Part shown: in pieces, positions 24,645 through 34,024 of the stretch
Position numbering within the stretch: position 1 is the stretch's first letter
How the letters are laid out: each line of letters opens with the position of its first letter
NCBI RefSeq assembly: GCF_026314295.1
Contig: NZ_CP111108.1
Coordinates: forward strand, 682,001 to 746,000
DNA: 64,000 bases
Source of the DNA: Caproicibacterium sp. BJN0003
GTDB taxonomy: Bacteria; Bacillota; Clostridia; Oscillospirales; Acutalibacteraceae
Direction of reading: 5' to 3'
Made by a program: the position numbers and the translations under genes
The notes under the pieces: generated by a model
Told to the model about the DNA's origin: nothing
The model's database searches: none
Seen by the model: only the letters and a program-made list of their open reading frames with translations

Positions 24645-26423
24645 ATGGCGAAAATCATAAAAATTGAACAGGCAGTGCCGATGATACAGACGAAAAAGAA
24701 AGTCGCCGCCTATGCCCGTATTTCAATGGAATCGGAACGCATGAACCATTCCCTCTCCGCGCAGATCAGCTACTACAGTTCCCTGATACAGAAAAATCCC
24801 GACTGGCAGTACGCAGGCGTGTTCGCGGATGACGGCGTTTCCGGCACAGGGATGGCCAAGAGGAGTGAATTCCGGAGGATGATTGAAACTGCGGAAAGCG
24901 GCGGAATCGACATCATACTCACCAAGTCGATACAGCGGTTCGCAAGGAACACGGTTGACCTTCTGGAAACCGTGCGGAACTTAAAGGACATCGGCGTGGA
25001 GGTGCGGTTCGAGAAGGAACACATTAATTCCATGAGCGGGGACGGCGAATTGATGATGACCATCCTCGCATCCTTTGCCCAGGAAGAGAGCCGCTCCATC
25101 AGCGACAACGTGAAGTGGGGTACGAGAAAGCGGTTTGAAAAAGGTATCCCGAACGGTCATTTCCAGATTTACGGATACCGATGGGAGGGTGACCGTCTCG
25201 TCATAGAGCCGGAGGAAGCGAAAATCGTCAGACTGATTTACGACAATTTCTTAAACGGTCTGTCGGCGGAAGCCACGGAAAAGCAGCTCGAAGAAATGGG
25301 CGTGAAATCCTATAAGGGGATGCATTTCAGCAATTCCTCCATCCGCCAGATTCTGAGCAACATCACCTACACGGGCAACCTGCTCTTCCAGAAGGAATAT
25401 GTTTCCGATCCGATAACGGGAAAATCCAAAATCAACCGTGGGGAGCTTCCGCAGTATTTTGTGGAGGACACGCACGAAGCCATCATACCGATGGAAACCT
25501 ACCAGGCGGTGCAGAGGGAGCGGGAACGGCGCAGGGAGTTTGGCGCATTGGCGAACTGGAGCATCAACACGTCCTGCTTCACAAGCAAAATCAAATGCGG
25601 CGTCTGCGGCAAAAGCTACCGCAGGAGCGGCAAGCGCCAGCGGAAAAATCCCGATGAGGTTTATTACATCTGGATTTGCCGGACGAAGAGCGACAAGGGC
25701 GCAAAATACTGCTCCGCCAAGTCCATTCCCGAAAAGACACTGAAAGCCTTATGTGCCGAGGTTCTTGGAATGGATGAATTTGACGGGGATGTTTTCTCCG
25801 AAAAGGTCGAGCAGATAACGGTAATCGGCGAGGATACCCTGGAATTTCATTTCTATGATGGCTCGGTTCTGGAAAAGAAGTGGCAGTCCACCGCCAAGAC
25901 GGACTGGTGGACGCAGGAACGCAGAACCGCATGGGGCGAGCTTCATAAGCACAAAGCCACCAATCCAAACAGGCGCAGATTCTATGAATTTACTGGATTC
26001 ATCAAATGCGGGCAGTGCGGCGAGAATTTCCGCTGCCAAGGCACAGCACGGAAAGATGGAACGCAGATAAGGACATGGCACTGCGGCAGGACTTGCGGGA
26101 ACATTACCGTCCGGGATGAGATTCTGAAGGAAATGGTTTGTGATGTCCTGGGGCTGGACGAATTTTCCGAGGAGCGGATGGATTCCGAACTTGAGAAAAT
26201 CACAGTGGACGGACAGATGGTTTCATTCCACTTCCCGGACGGGCATACCGAGAACCGGGAATATATCAAGCCGAAGAAAAAGGGTACAAAACACACCGAG
26301 GAATTCAAGGCGCATATGCGGGAGCTTATGAAGGCCAAGTGGAAGGAGGGAAAAATGCGTGGCGCAAAGGAAAGTAACAACCATTCCGGCGACAATCAGC
26401 CGGTACACGGCAACGCCAATTAA
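24645..26423 (+). CDS. Large serine recombinase 1 (site-specific integrase)
   Basis: A 592-aa large serine recombinase. Residues about 18-160 are a resolvase catalytic domain with the nucleophile in KVAAYARISMES and SIQRFARNTVDLLETVR. A Recombinase domain covers about 180-290. A first zinc ribbon (CGVCGKSYRR...CRTKSDKGAKYC) lies near 320-365. Unusually, a second zinc ribbon (CGQCGENFRC...WHCGRTCG) lies near 455-485. It would cut and rejoin att sites through a 5'-phosphoserine link. Its end overlaps recombinase 2 by 65 nt. Confidence 0.93.
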   Translation: MAKIIKIEQAVPMIQTKKKVAAYARISMESERMNHSLSAQISYYSSLIQKNPDWQYAGVFADDGVSGTGMAKRSEFRRMIETAESGGIDIILTKSIQRFARNTVDLLETVRNLKDIGVEVRFEKEHINSMSGDGELMMTILASFAQEESRSISDNVKWGTRKRFEKGIPNGHFQIYGYRWEGDRLVIEPEEAKIVRLIYDNFLNGLSAEATEKQLEEMGVKSYKGMHFSNSSIRQILSNITYTGNLLFQKEYVSDPITGKSKINRGELPQYFVEDTHEAIIPMETYQAVQRERERRREFGALANWSINTSCFTSKIKCGVCGKSYRRSGKRQRKNPDEVYYIWICRTKSDKGAKYCSAKSIPEKTLKALCAEVLGMDEFDGDVFSEKVEQITVIGEDTLEFHFYDGSVLEKKWQSTAKTDWWTQERRTAWGELHKHKATNPNRRRFYEFTGFIKCGQCGENFRCQGTARKDGTQIRTWHCGRTCGNITVRDEILKEMVCDVLGLDEFSEERMDSELEKITVDGQMVSFHFPDGHTENREYIKPKKKGTKHTEEFKAHMRELMKAKWKEGKMRGAKESNNHSGDNQPVHGNAN

Positions 26424-27939
26424 CAGCACGAAGAAACGCCGCGTAGCTGGATACGCCCGCGTATCCACCGACCACGAGGATCAGGCTACAAGCTATGAAG
26501 CGCAGGTGGACTATTATACCAACTACATCAAGAGCCGTGAGGATTGGGAGTTTGTCGCTATATATACGGACGAAGGGATAAGTGCAACGAACACCAAAAA
26601 GCGAGAAGGCTTTAAGGCAATGGTAGCGGATGCCCTTGCCGGAAAAATCGATCTCATCGTCACCAAGAGCGTGAGCCGCTTCGCCAGGAATACCGTAGAT
26701 AGCCTTACCACGGTGCGCCAGCTAAAGGATGCGGGGATTGAGATTTATTTTGAAAAAGAAAACATCTGGACGCTGGACAGCAAAGGTGAACTTCTCATCA
26801 CCATCATGTCCTCGCTGGCACAGGAAGAGAGCCGCTCCATTTCGGAGAACGTCACATGGGGACAGCGCAAGCGGATGGCGGACGGCAAGGTCAGCTTCGC
26901 CTACAGCCGCTTCATGGGGCTGGACAAAGATAAGGAAACGGGAAAAATCGTGGTGAATCCCGAACAGGCGGAAGTCGTAAAGCTGATTTTCCGGCTGTTC
27001 CTGGAGGGGCTTACCCCTCATGCGATTGCCGTGGAACTGACGAACCGGGGCATTAAGACGCCGGGCGGCAAGGATGTCTGGAATCAGCAGACGGTGCGCC
27101 GGATGCTCTCAAACGAGAAATACAAGGGCGATGCCCTTTTGCAGAAGGAATTCACGGTTGATTTCCTGCAGAAAAAGCTGAAGAAGAACGAGGGCGAGGT
27201 GCCACAGTATTATGTGGAGGGCAACCATGAGGCAATTATCAGCCCGGCGGTATTCGACATGGTGCAGGCGGAACTTGCCAGACGCACGAAAGGCGGCTCA
27301 CGGTACAGCGGCGTGAGCATTTTCTCCAACAAGATAAAATGTGGGGACTGCGGCGGCTGGTACGGCTCGAAGGTCTGGCATTCCACCGACCGGTACCGCA
27401 AAGTCATCTACCGCTGCAACCGCAAGTACAATGGAGAAAAATGCCAGACTCCCCATGTCACGGAGGATGAGGTCAAAGCGGCGTTCGTGTCGGCTTACAA
27501 TCAACTGGTCACGGAGAAAAAGGAAATTATCGCAAATGCGGAAATCATCCGCAGGACGCTCTGCTCAACAGATACCCTGCAGGAAGAAAAACGCAAGCTG
27601 GAGGATGAGATGTCGGTGCTTGTGGAAATGACGCAGAACATCGTGGCGGAGAATGCCCGTGTGGCGCAGGACCAGGACGAGTACCAGAAACGTTACGACG
27701 GGCTGGTTCAGCGATACGAAGCGACAAAAGTACGACACGATGAGGTGGTGTCCGCCATCTCCGTAAAGCAGGCGCAGGATGAGCGGCTGTCGGACTTTAT
27801 CAAAATGCTGAAATTACAGGATGGTGCCATCCGGGAATTCGACTGCGGGCTTTGGGGCTGCATGGTCGAGTACGTCACGATTGGCAGGGACAAAGAGATA
27901 ACGGTCACCTTCAGGGACGGCACGGAGGTGCAGGCATAA
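26359..27939 (+). CDS. Large serine recombinase 2 (site-specific integrase)
   Basis: A 526-aa large serine recombinase starting at GTG 26359 (GGAAGGAGGG upstream). It has a catalytic domain (RRVAGYARVSTDHEDQ; SVSRFARNTVDSLTTVRQ), a Recombinase domain, one zinc ribbon (CGDCGGWYGS...YNGEKC, about 325-360) and a long coiled coil (about 400-465) of the kind that controls integration versus excision. It overlaps recombinase 1; both are probably needed, as in other elements carrying tandem recombinases. It is the last gene of prophage 1. Confidence 0.93.
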   Translation: MAQRKVTTIPATISRYTATPINSTKKRRVAGYARVSTDHEDQATSYEAQVDYYTNYIKSREDWEFVAIYTDEGISATNTKKREGFKAMVADALAGKIDLIVTKSVSRFARNTVDSLTTVRQLKDAGIEIYFEKENIWTLDSKGELLITIMSSLAQEESRSISENVTWGQRKRMADGKVSFAYSRFMGLDKDKETGKIVVNPEQAEVVKLIFRLFLEGLTPHAIAVELTNRGIKTPGGKDVWNQQTVRRMLSNEKYKGDALLQKEFTVDFLQKKLKKNEGEVPQYYVEGNHEAIISPAVFDMVQAELARRTKGGSRYSGVSIFSNKIKCGDCGGWYGSKVWHSTDRYRKVIYRCNRKYNGEKCQTPHVTEDEVKAAFVSAYNQLVTEKKEIIANAEIIRRTLCSTDTLQEEKRKLEDEMSVLVEMTQNIVAENARVAQDQDEYQKRYDGLVQRYEATKVRHDEVVSAISVKQAQDERLSDFIKMLKLQDGAIREFDCGLWGCMVEYVTIGRDKEITVTFRDGTEVQA

Positions 27940-27960
27940 CGGAACACGGATCATTTATGG

Positions 27961-27988
27961 CACTCGGCTGCGGCCGGGTGTTTTTTGT
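27961..27988 (+). terminator. Terminator after the recombinases
   Basis: CACTCGGC pairs with GCCGGGTG (one wobble, very small loop), followed by T6. It is the last transcription signal of prophage 1 before the attachment region. Confidence 0.75.
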
Positions 27989-28054
27989 TATGAGATCAAA
28001 ATATCTACAACGCGAAATTGATTCACGCATGAACTGTGAACAATCCTCCTATCT

Positions 28055-28132
28055 TACCCCGTAACGGTGCATACGGCATCGTTATGAGGGGTGTGCATTT
28101 TTGCACATGTGCGGGTGCATCGTTAAGGGGTA
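28055..28132. repeat. Repeat cluster at the prophage 1/hsdM junction (candidate attachment site)
   Basis: TACCCCGTAACGGTGCA (28055-28071) is nearly the reverse complement of TGCATCGTTAAGGGGTA (28116-28132; 15 of 17 positions). A third, direct copy GCATCGTTATGAGGGG lies at 28076-28091. Inverted half-sites of this size just after recombinase genes and just before the broken hsdM frame are what a large-serine-recombinase attachment site looks like. The exact crossover cannot be set from one end. Confidence 0.6.
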
Positions 28133-28167
28133 GAAATGTCGCTCCGTTATGTTGTATCAATTATGAT

Positions 28168-29058
28168 GCGATAACCGATCCCGCCTGCGGCTCCGGTTCG
28201 TTGCTGTTGAAGGCTGAAAAGGTTTTGGGTAAGAATGCAATCCGCAACGGATTTTATGGCCAGGAAATCAACATCACTACCTACAACCTTTGCCGCATCA
28301 ATATGTTTCTGCACGATGTGGGTTTTGACAAGTTTAGCATTGCTTGTGAAGATACACTGATTGCTCCGCAGCACTGGGACGATGAGCCGTTTGAACTGAT
28401 TGTATCCAATCCGCCGTATTCCATCAAGTGGGCAGGCGACGAGAATCCTCTGCTTATTAATGACCCGCGTTTTTCCCCTGCAGGAGTTTTGGCGCCGAAG
28501 AGCAAAGCGGACATGGCTTTTATCATGCACAGCCTTTCGTGGCTTGCGCCTAATGGCACGGCGGCCATCGTCTGCTTCCCCGGCATTATGTACCGCGGGG
28601 GAGCAGAGCAGAAAATCCGTAAATATCTGGTTGACAACAACTATGTTGATTGCATCATCCAGCTGCCGAGCAACCTCTTCTATGGCACTTCCATTGCCAC
28701 CTGCGTTATGGTGATGAAGAAGAACAAAAACGATAATAAAACATTGTTTATAGATGCGTTCAATGAGTGCATCAAGGTCACAAACAACAATAAGCTGACC
28801 CCGAAGAATATCGAACGAATCGTTGACACTTTTGCAAAGCGTGAGGAAGTGGCACACTTCTCCCATTTGGCGACCTATGAGGAAATCACAGAGAATGATT
28901 ATAACCTTTCTGTTTCTACCTATGTGGAGGCGGAGGACACCCGTGAAAAGATTGATATTGTGGAGCTGAATGCGGAGATTGAAGAAATTGTCCAGCGGGA
29001 GGATGAACTACGAGAGGCAATCCGCAACATCGTCGAAGAAATCGAGGCAGGCGTATGA
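28168..29058 (+). pseudogene. hsdM: Truncated hsdM, type I restriction-modification methyltransferase subunit
   Basis: About 297 codons remain, starting at SAM-binding motif I (TDPACGSGSLLL) and including the N6-adenine motif IV SNPPYSIKW and a C-terminal coiled-coil tail. A normal HsdM has roughly 180-200 further N-terminal residues. The sequence before codon 28168 in this frame (open back to about 28036, no SD) is not HsdM-like and belongs to the integrated element. hsdS overlaps its stop (ATGA). As it stands the protein should not be functional; the missing 5' part would lie beyond the left window edge if prophage 1 split the gene. Confidence 0.85.
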
Positions 29059-30236
29059 GTAGATTAGAGGAACTGATTGCGGAATTATGCCCAGATGGGG
29101 TCAAGCATCAACCACTTGAACAATGCTGTAATATTCTGGACAGAAAAAGAAAACCAGTTACAAAGGCAGCGCGTGAGCAAGGCGAATATCCATACTATGG
29201 TGCGAACGGAATACAAGATTATGTTAAAGATTATATTTTTGATGGAACCTTTGTACTGGTTGGCGAAGATGGTAGTGTGATTACAAAAGCAGGAACGCCA
29301 GTTGTCACATGGGCAACCGGAAAAATATGGGTAAATAATCATGCCCACATTGTTGAAGAAGTTGATGGCGTTTTACTCCGTTACCTGTTCCATTTTATTC
29401 AAACAATAAATGTAACCCCTTTAATACATGGTAATATTCCGAAACTTACAGGTGGGGATTTTAAAGCTCTTTCCATCCCTGTCCCCCCTCTGCCGGTGCA
29501 GAATGAAATTGTCCGGATTCTGGACAATTTCACGGAGCTTACAACGGAGCTTACAACGGAGCTTACAGCGAGGAAGAAGCAGTATGAATATTACATGGAG
29601 CAGTTGTTAACGTTTGACGATAATACAAATTGGATACCTATAAGTAAAATTGCTACTGTATCTGACTATGTTGCAAATGGTAGTTTTGCTGCGTTGAAAG
29701 AAAATGTTCAGTATAAGCATAGCCCAGATTATGCTGTACTTATTCGAACTATAGATTATTCCAGTGGGTTTGATAGCAGTAAGTTTATATATATTGATGA
29801 ACACGCTTATAATTTTTTGAGCAAATCAAAACTTATGGGTGGAGAGTTGATTATTAATAACATTGGTGCCGGAGTCGGAACCACTTTTAGATGCCCAAAT
29901 CTTGGGATTCACATGAGTCTTGCACCTAATAGTATTATGGTATCCACGCCAAATGACGCTTTTTATTACTATTGGTTTACAAGCAAATATGGTCAAGAGG
30001 CTATGAGTAAAGTTACTTCGCAAAGCGCTTTACCTAAATTCAATAAAACTGGATTTAGAACAATAATGGTTCCTATTCCTGCAATGGAAGAGCAGAATCG
30101 TATTGTTGAAATACTCAACCGCTTTGACACTCTCTGCAACGACATCACCAAGGGCTTGCCTGCCGAAATTGATGCCCGCCAAAAGCAGTATGAATATTAC
30201 CGTGATAAATTGCTGACCTTCAAAAAGCTTGCATAG
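29055..30236 (+). CDS. hsdS: Type I restriction-modification specificity subunit
   Basis: A 393-aa HsdS with two target-recognition domains. TRD1 is about 1-140. Central conserved region: IPVPPLPVQNEIVRILDNF followed by TEL-repeats and KKQYEYYMEQLL. TRD2 is about 195-335. The distal conserved region (VPIPAMEEQNRIVEILNRFD; QKQYEYYRDKLLTF) mirrors the first. It directs methylation and cleavage to a bipartite site. It overlaps hsdM by 4 nt. The central spacer carries a 12-bp tandem repeat. Confidence 0.93.
   Translation: MSRLEELIAELCPDGVKHQPLEQCCNILDRKRKPVTKAAREQGEYPYYGANGIQDYVKDYIFDGTFVLVGEDGSVITKAGTPVVTWATGKIWVNNHAHIVEEVDGVLLRYLFHFIQTINVTPLIHGNIPKLTGGDFKALSIPVPPLPVQNEIVRILDNFTELTTELTTELTARKKQYEYYMEQLLTFDDNTNWIPISKIATVSDYVANGSFAALKENVQYKHSPDYAVLIRTIDYSSGFDSSKFIYIDEHAYNFLSKSKLMGGELIINNIGAGVGTTFRCPNLGIHMSLAPNSIMVSTPNDAFYYYWFTSKYGQEAMSKVTSQSALPKFNKTGFRTIMVPIPAMEEQNRIVEILNRFDTLCNDITKGLPAEIDARQKQYEYYRDKLLTFKKLA
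29535..29570 (+). repeat. 12-bp tandem repeat (x3) in the hsdS central spacer
   Basis: GAGCTTACAACG occurs at 29535-29546 and 29547-29558, with a third copy differing by one base at 29559-29570. It encodes the four-residue unit ELTT. It lies between the two recognition domains, the same place as the TAEL repeats of the EcoR124 family, where copy number sets the spacer of the recognition site. Confidence 0.85.
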
Positions 30237-30253
30237 AAAAGGAGGCAAACTGG

Positions 30254-33200
30254 ATGCCTTATTTTAATATTGTTGCCGAAACATCGGAGAACACCGTAGT
30301 CACAGAATATGAGCCGATCAAAACACGGTCAGACAGTTACCAGAGCGAGGCAGCGCTGGAAAAAGAGTTCATCCGTCTGCTCTGTGAGCAAGGTTATGAA
30401 TATCTGCATATTCACACGGAAAAGGACTTGATTTCCAATCTTCGCAGCAAACTGGAGGAACTAAACGATTATCGCTTTTCTGATACCGAATGGGAGCGAT
30501 TCTTTTCGGATGCCATTGCAAACCCCAATGAACATATTGTGGAGAAGACCCGTAAGATACAGGAAGACTTTGTTCAGGTGCTGAAACGGGACGATGGCTC
30601 TTCCAAGAACATCACGTTGATTGACAAGAAGAATATCCACAATAATCGTTTGCAAGTTATCAATCAATATGTGGTCGCTACAGATAATGGTGCGAAATAT
30701 GACAACCGCTATGATGTGACTATTCTCGTGAATGGTTTGCCATTGGTTCACGTGGAGCTAAAACGCAGAGGAGTCGCCATCCGGGAGGCATTTAATCAGA
30801 TCAACCGCTACCAGAGGGATTCCTTCTGGGCTGGCTGTGGCCTGTTTGAGTATGTACAAATTTTTGTGATCTCCAACGGAATCAACACCAAGTATTATTC
30901 CAACAGCACCCGGTTCAACGCTATTAAGGACGCTGCTTCCGGCAAGGCGAAGAAAGAGAAAACGAGCAACAGCTTTGAGTTCACCTGTTTCTGGGCAGAT
31001 GCCAATAACCGTGTGCTTCCGGACTTGATCGACTTCACCAAGACCTTTTTTGCGAAGCATACCATCTTGAATATTCTGACCAAGTACTGCATCTTTACTT
31101 CGGAGAATATGCTCATGGTCATGCGCCCGTATCAGATTACCGCCACAGAGCGGATTCTGAACCGTATTGAGATTGCAAATAATTATAAGAAGTATGGCAG
31201 CGTGGAGGGCGGCGGATACATCTGGCACACCACAGGCTCCGGAAAAACGCTGACTTCCTTTAAGACGGCAAGATTGGCTTCACAGTTGCCTTATATTGAC
31301 AAGGTGCTGTTCGTGGTTGACCGTAAGGACCTGGATTACCAGACCATGAAGGAATATGACCGCTTTGAGAAAGGTGCCGCCAACAGCAATACCTCAACAG
31401 CAATTCTGAAAAAGCATATGGAAAACTCGAATGCACATATTATTATTACAACCATTCAGAAGCTGGCGACTTTCATTAAAAAGAACCCCGGACATGAGGT
31501 GTACAACAAGCACGTTGTCATTATCTTCGATGAATGTCACCGTAGCCAGTTCGGTGATATGCATGCCGCCATCGTGAAGAATTTCAAAAAGTATCATCTG
31601 TTTGGATTTACCGGAACACCGATTTTTGCAGCCAACACCGGTGCGGTAACGAATCCGCGGTTCTTTACCACCGCACAGACCTTCGGAGATCAGCTGCATG
31701 CCTATACGATTGTGGATGCAATCAATGATAAGAATGTTCTGCCGTTCCGCGTGGATTATATTAAGACGATGGATGTTGAGGAGAATATTGATGATGAGAT
31801 GGTGTGGGACATCAACCGGGAAAAGGCAATGATGGCGCCACAACGGATTTCTTTGGTGACAAAGTATATTTTGGAGCATTTCGACCAGAAAACCTACCGT
31901 GGGGATAAGACCTACATTTTCAATTCACTGACCAATATTTCTAAGGTTGCATCTGCCGATCGAGGGGCTGTGGAAGAAATTAAACAGAAACAGCGCATCA
32001 GCGGTTTCAACTCCATTTTTGCTGTGGCATCTGTTTCGATGGCAAAGTTGTATTACCAAGAATTTCAGAAACAGATGGCTGCCGACCCAACAAAAAAACT
32101 TCGTGTAGCTACCATCTTCAGCTATGCAGCAAACGAAGAAGAAGCGGATGGTATTCTGGACGAAGAAAACTCCGAGGATACCAGCGCTCTGGATGAGAAT
32201 TCCCGCGATTTTCTGGACATGGCAATTCGTGATTACAATGAAATGTTCCACACGAATTACGATACCTCGAACGATAAGTTCCAGAACTATTATAAAGATG
32301 TCTCCTTGCGCATGAAAAATAAGGAACTCGACCTGCTGATTGTGGTCAATATGTTCCTCACCGGTTTCGATGCCACAACGCTCAATACCTTGTGGGTGGA
32401 CAAGAATCTGAAGATGCACGGATTGATTCAGGCGTTTTCCAGAACAAACCGAATCTTGAATTCCGTTAAAACCTTCGGAAATATCGTTTGTTTCCGCAAT
32501 CTGCAAAAGCGTGTAGACAGTGCAATCTCGCTCTTTGGCGACAAAAACGCCGGCGGCATTGTTCTGCTGAAAAGTTTCAAAGATTACTACAATGGCTACA
32601 CTTCAGAGGATGGAAAGCGGATTCCGGGGTATGTGAATATGATCAAGGAACTGAACGAGAAGTTCTCACTGACGGAACCACAGATTATTGGCGAGCAGAA
32701 CCAGAAGAATTTTATTACACTATTTGGAGCTATTCTTCGTATGCGAAACATCCTTATGTCCTTTGACGATTTTAAAGGGAACGAGCTCATTACTGAGCGG
32801 AATTTTCAGGATTATCTCGGCAGGTATCAGGATTTGCGCGATGAATGGAAGCGCAGGCGTGAAGCGGGAGAAAGCGCGGACATCACGGATGATATCGTGT
32901 TTGAAGTGGAGTTGATCAAGCAGGTTGAAATCAATATTGATTATATTCTGATGCTTGTCAAGAAGTACCACGATGAACATTGTGGGGATAAGGAAGTTCT
33001 TATAACTATTAAGAAAGCCATTGATGCCAGCCCGGAATTGCGCAGCAAAAAGCAGCTGATTGAAAATTTTATCGCTGGAATCAATGATTCAATTGATGTT
33101 ATGGCCGAATGGCAAAATTATGTGATGAAACAGCGGGAGCAGGAACTTGAAACAATTGTCACCGAGGAAAAGCTGAGGCCCGAGGAAACGCGTAAATTTC

Positions 33201-33475
33201 TTGAGAATGCATTCCGCGATGGAGAAATCAAAACTGCAGGAACAGACATTGACAAAATTTTGCCTCCTGTTTCCAGATTTGGAGGCAGCGGCAGGGACAA
33301 GAAGAAGCAAGATGTTATTGATAAACTGAAAGCTTTCTTTGAAAAGTATTTCGGCATTGGTGGTTCTGCATCCTTTACAGAGCCAGAGCACGATACTGAG
33401 GATCTACAAAGCACCCAGCCAAAGGTGACAGAAGTCGCTGCTTTGAACGGGAAAGAAACCACCTCAAAGGAGTGA
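30254..33475 (+). CDS. hsdR: Type I restriction endonuclease subunit
   Basis: A 1073-aa HsdR. The N-terminal PD-(D/E)xK nuclease carries YDNRYDVTILVNG (about 153) and VHVELKRRG (about 165). The SF2 translocase carries motif I HTTGSGKTLTSF (about 324), motif II IIFDECHRSQFGD (about 425) and motif III GFTGTPIF (about 451). The helicase C-terminal half includes VVNMFLTGFD and AFSRTNRILNSVKTFG. The C-terminal region is an HsdM/S interaction domain. Length and motifs are intact, so restriction is probably silent only because hsdM is broken. Confidence 0.95.
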   Translation: MPYFNIVAETSENTVVTEYEPIKTRSDSYQSEAALEKEFIRLLCEQGYEYLHIHTEKDLISNLRSKLEELNDYRFSDTEWERFFSDAIANPNEHIVEKTRKIQEDFVQVLKRDDGSSKNITLIDKKNIHNNRLQVINQYVVATDNGAKYDNRYDVTILVNGLPLVHVELKRRGVAIREAFNQINRYQRDSFWAGCGLFEYVQIFVISNGINTKYYSNSTRFNAIKDAASGKAKKEKTSNSFEFTCFWADANNRVLPDLIDFTKTFFAKHTILNILTKYCIFTSENMLMVMRPYQITATERILNRIEIANNYKKYGSVEGGGYIWHTTGSGKTLTSFKTARLASQLPYIDKVLFVVDRKDLDYQTMKEYDRFEKGAANSNTSTAILKKHMENSNAHIIITTIQKLATFIKKNPGHEVYNKHVVIIFDECHRSQFGDMHAAIVKNFKKYHLFGFTGTPIFAANTGAVTNPRFFTTAQTFGDQLHAYTIVDAINDKNVLPFRVDYIKTMDVEENIDDEMVWDINREKAMMAPQRISLVTKYILEHFDQKTYRGDKTYIFNSLTNISKVASADRGAVEEIKQKQRISGFNSIFAVASVSMAKLYYQEFQKQMAADPTKKLRVATIFSYAANEEEADGILDEENSEDTSALDENSRDFLDMAIRDYNEMFHTNYDTSNDKFQNYYKDVSLRMKNKELDLLIVVNMFLTGFDATTLNTLWVDKNLKMHGLIQAFSRTNRILNSVKTFGNIVCFRNLQKRVDSAISLFGDKNAGGIVLLKSFKDYYNGYTSEDGKRIPGYVNMIKELNEKFSLTEPQIIGEQNQKNFITLFGAILRMRNILMSFDDFKGNELITERNFQDYLGRYQDLRDEWKRRREAGESADITDDIVFEVELIKQVEINIDYILMLVKKYHDEHCGDKEVLITIKKAIDASPELRSKKQLIENFIAGINDSIDVMAEWQNYVMKQREQELETIVTEEKLRPEETRKFLENAFRDGEIKTAGTDIDKILPPVSRFGGSGRDKKKQDVIDKLKAFFEKYFGIGGSASFTEPEHDTEDLQSTQPKVTEVAALNGKETTSKE

Positions 33476-33525
33476 CTACCCTAATGAGACGTTTCTCCCC
33501 TATCTTGAACTTTGCATAATGTTTA

Positions 33526-33660
33526 TAATAAGATCACCACCAACCATCCAATAAAAAGGACAGTTGGTGGTGATCTTTTATGTTAAATCATGACAAATTT
33601 CTGTACAAAGCGTTCCATTTTATGGGAATTAAGAGTATTATTAACGCAATAAGGGGATGT
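33526..33660. repeat. Dispersed hairpin repeat, copy C (downstream of hsdR)
   Basis: A 14-bp perfect stem (AGATCACCACCAAC with GTTGGTGGTGATCT) encloses a loop containing ATCCAATAAAAAGGAC. It is followed at 33612-33647 by the reverse complement of a 36-bp core that also occurs at 40864-40899 and 48692-48727. It can serve as the hsdR terminator. The rest of the gap to 34024 is AT-rich with no gene I can support. Confidence 0.75.
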
Positions 33661-34024
33661 ATATTATAACAAGGGTCATGTCTAAGCGTAATATATAAGC
33701 TTTGTATATACCATATTGTGAAATTGCTTTGTAATGAAATCATTCAAATATGATATCCGATTGTTGATAATAAAGCATCAATAATTTGTCAAAGCACATG
33801 GCGTGACATCGTAAAACGATCGTGCTATTATTATAATAATATAATAATAAATTGGAAAAACAAAGCGAATTTTGTTTAAATAAGTGGCTTCACCTTGTAT
33901 GTGAGAATTGTCTATAGGCGTGGATGATTGTTAGTTTAATAAATGATGTGAAGTCTGTAAAATTGCGGAAATGTATGTGTCTTATTTTTCAAGGCATTCA
34001 AGAATCACCTTGGGGGAATACGAA

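Noticed and set aside
28036-28167. Extension of the hsdM frame to a start codon at 28036
   Set aside because: The translated segment has no HsdM similarity, no SD, and contains the repeat cluster of the attachment region; it is element sequence read through by chance.
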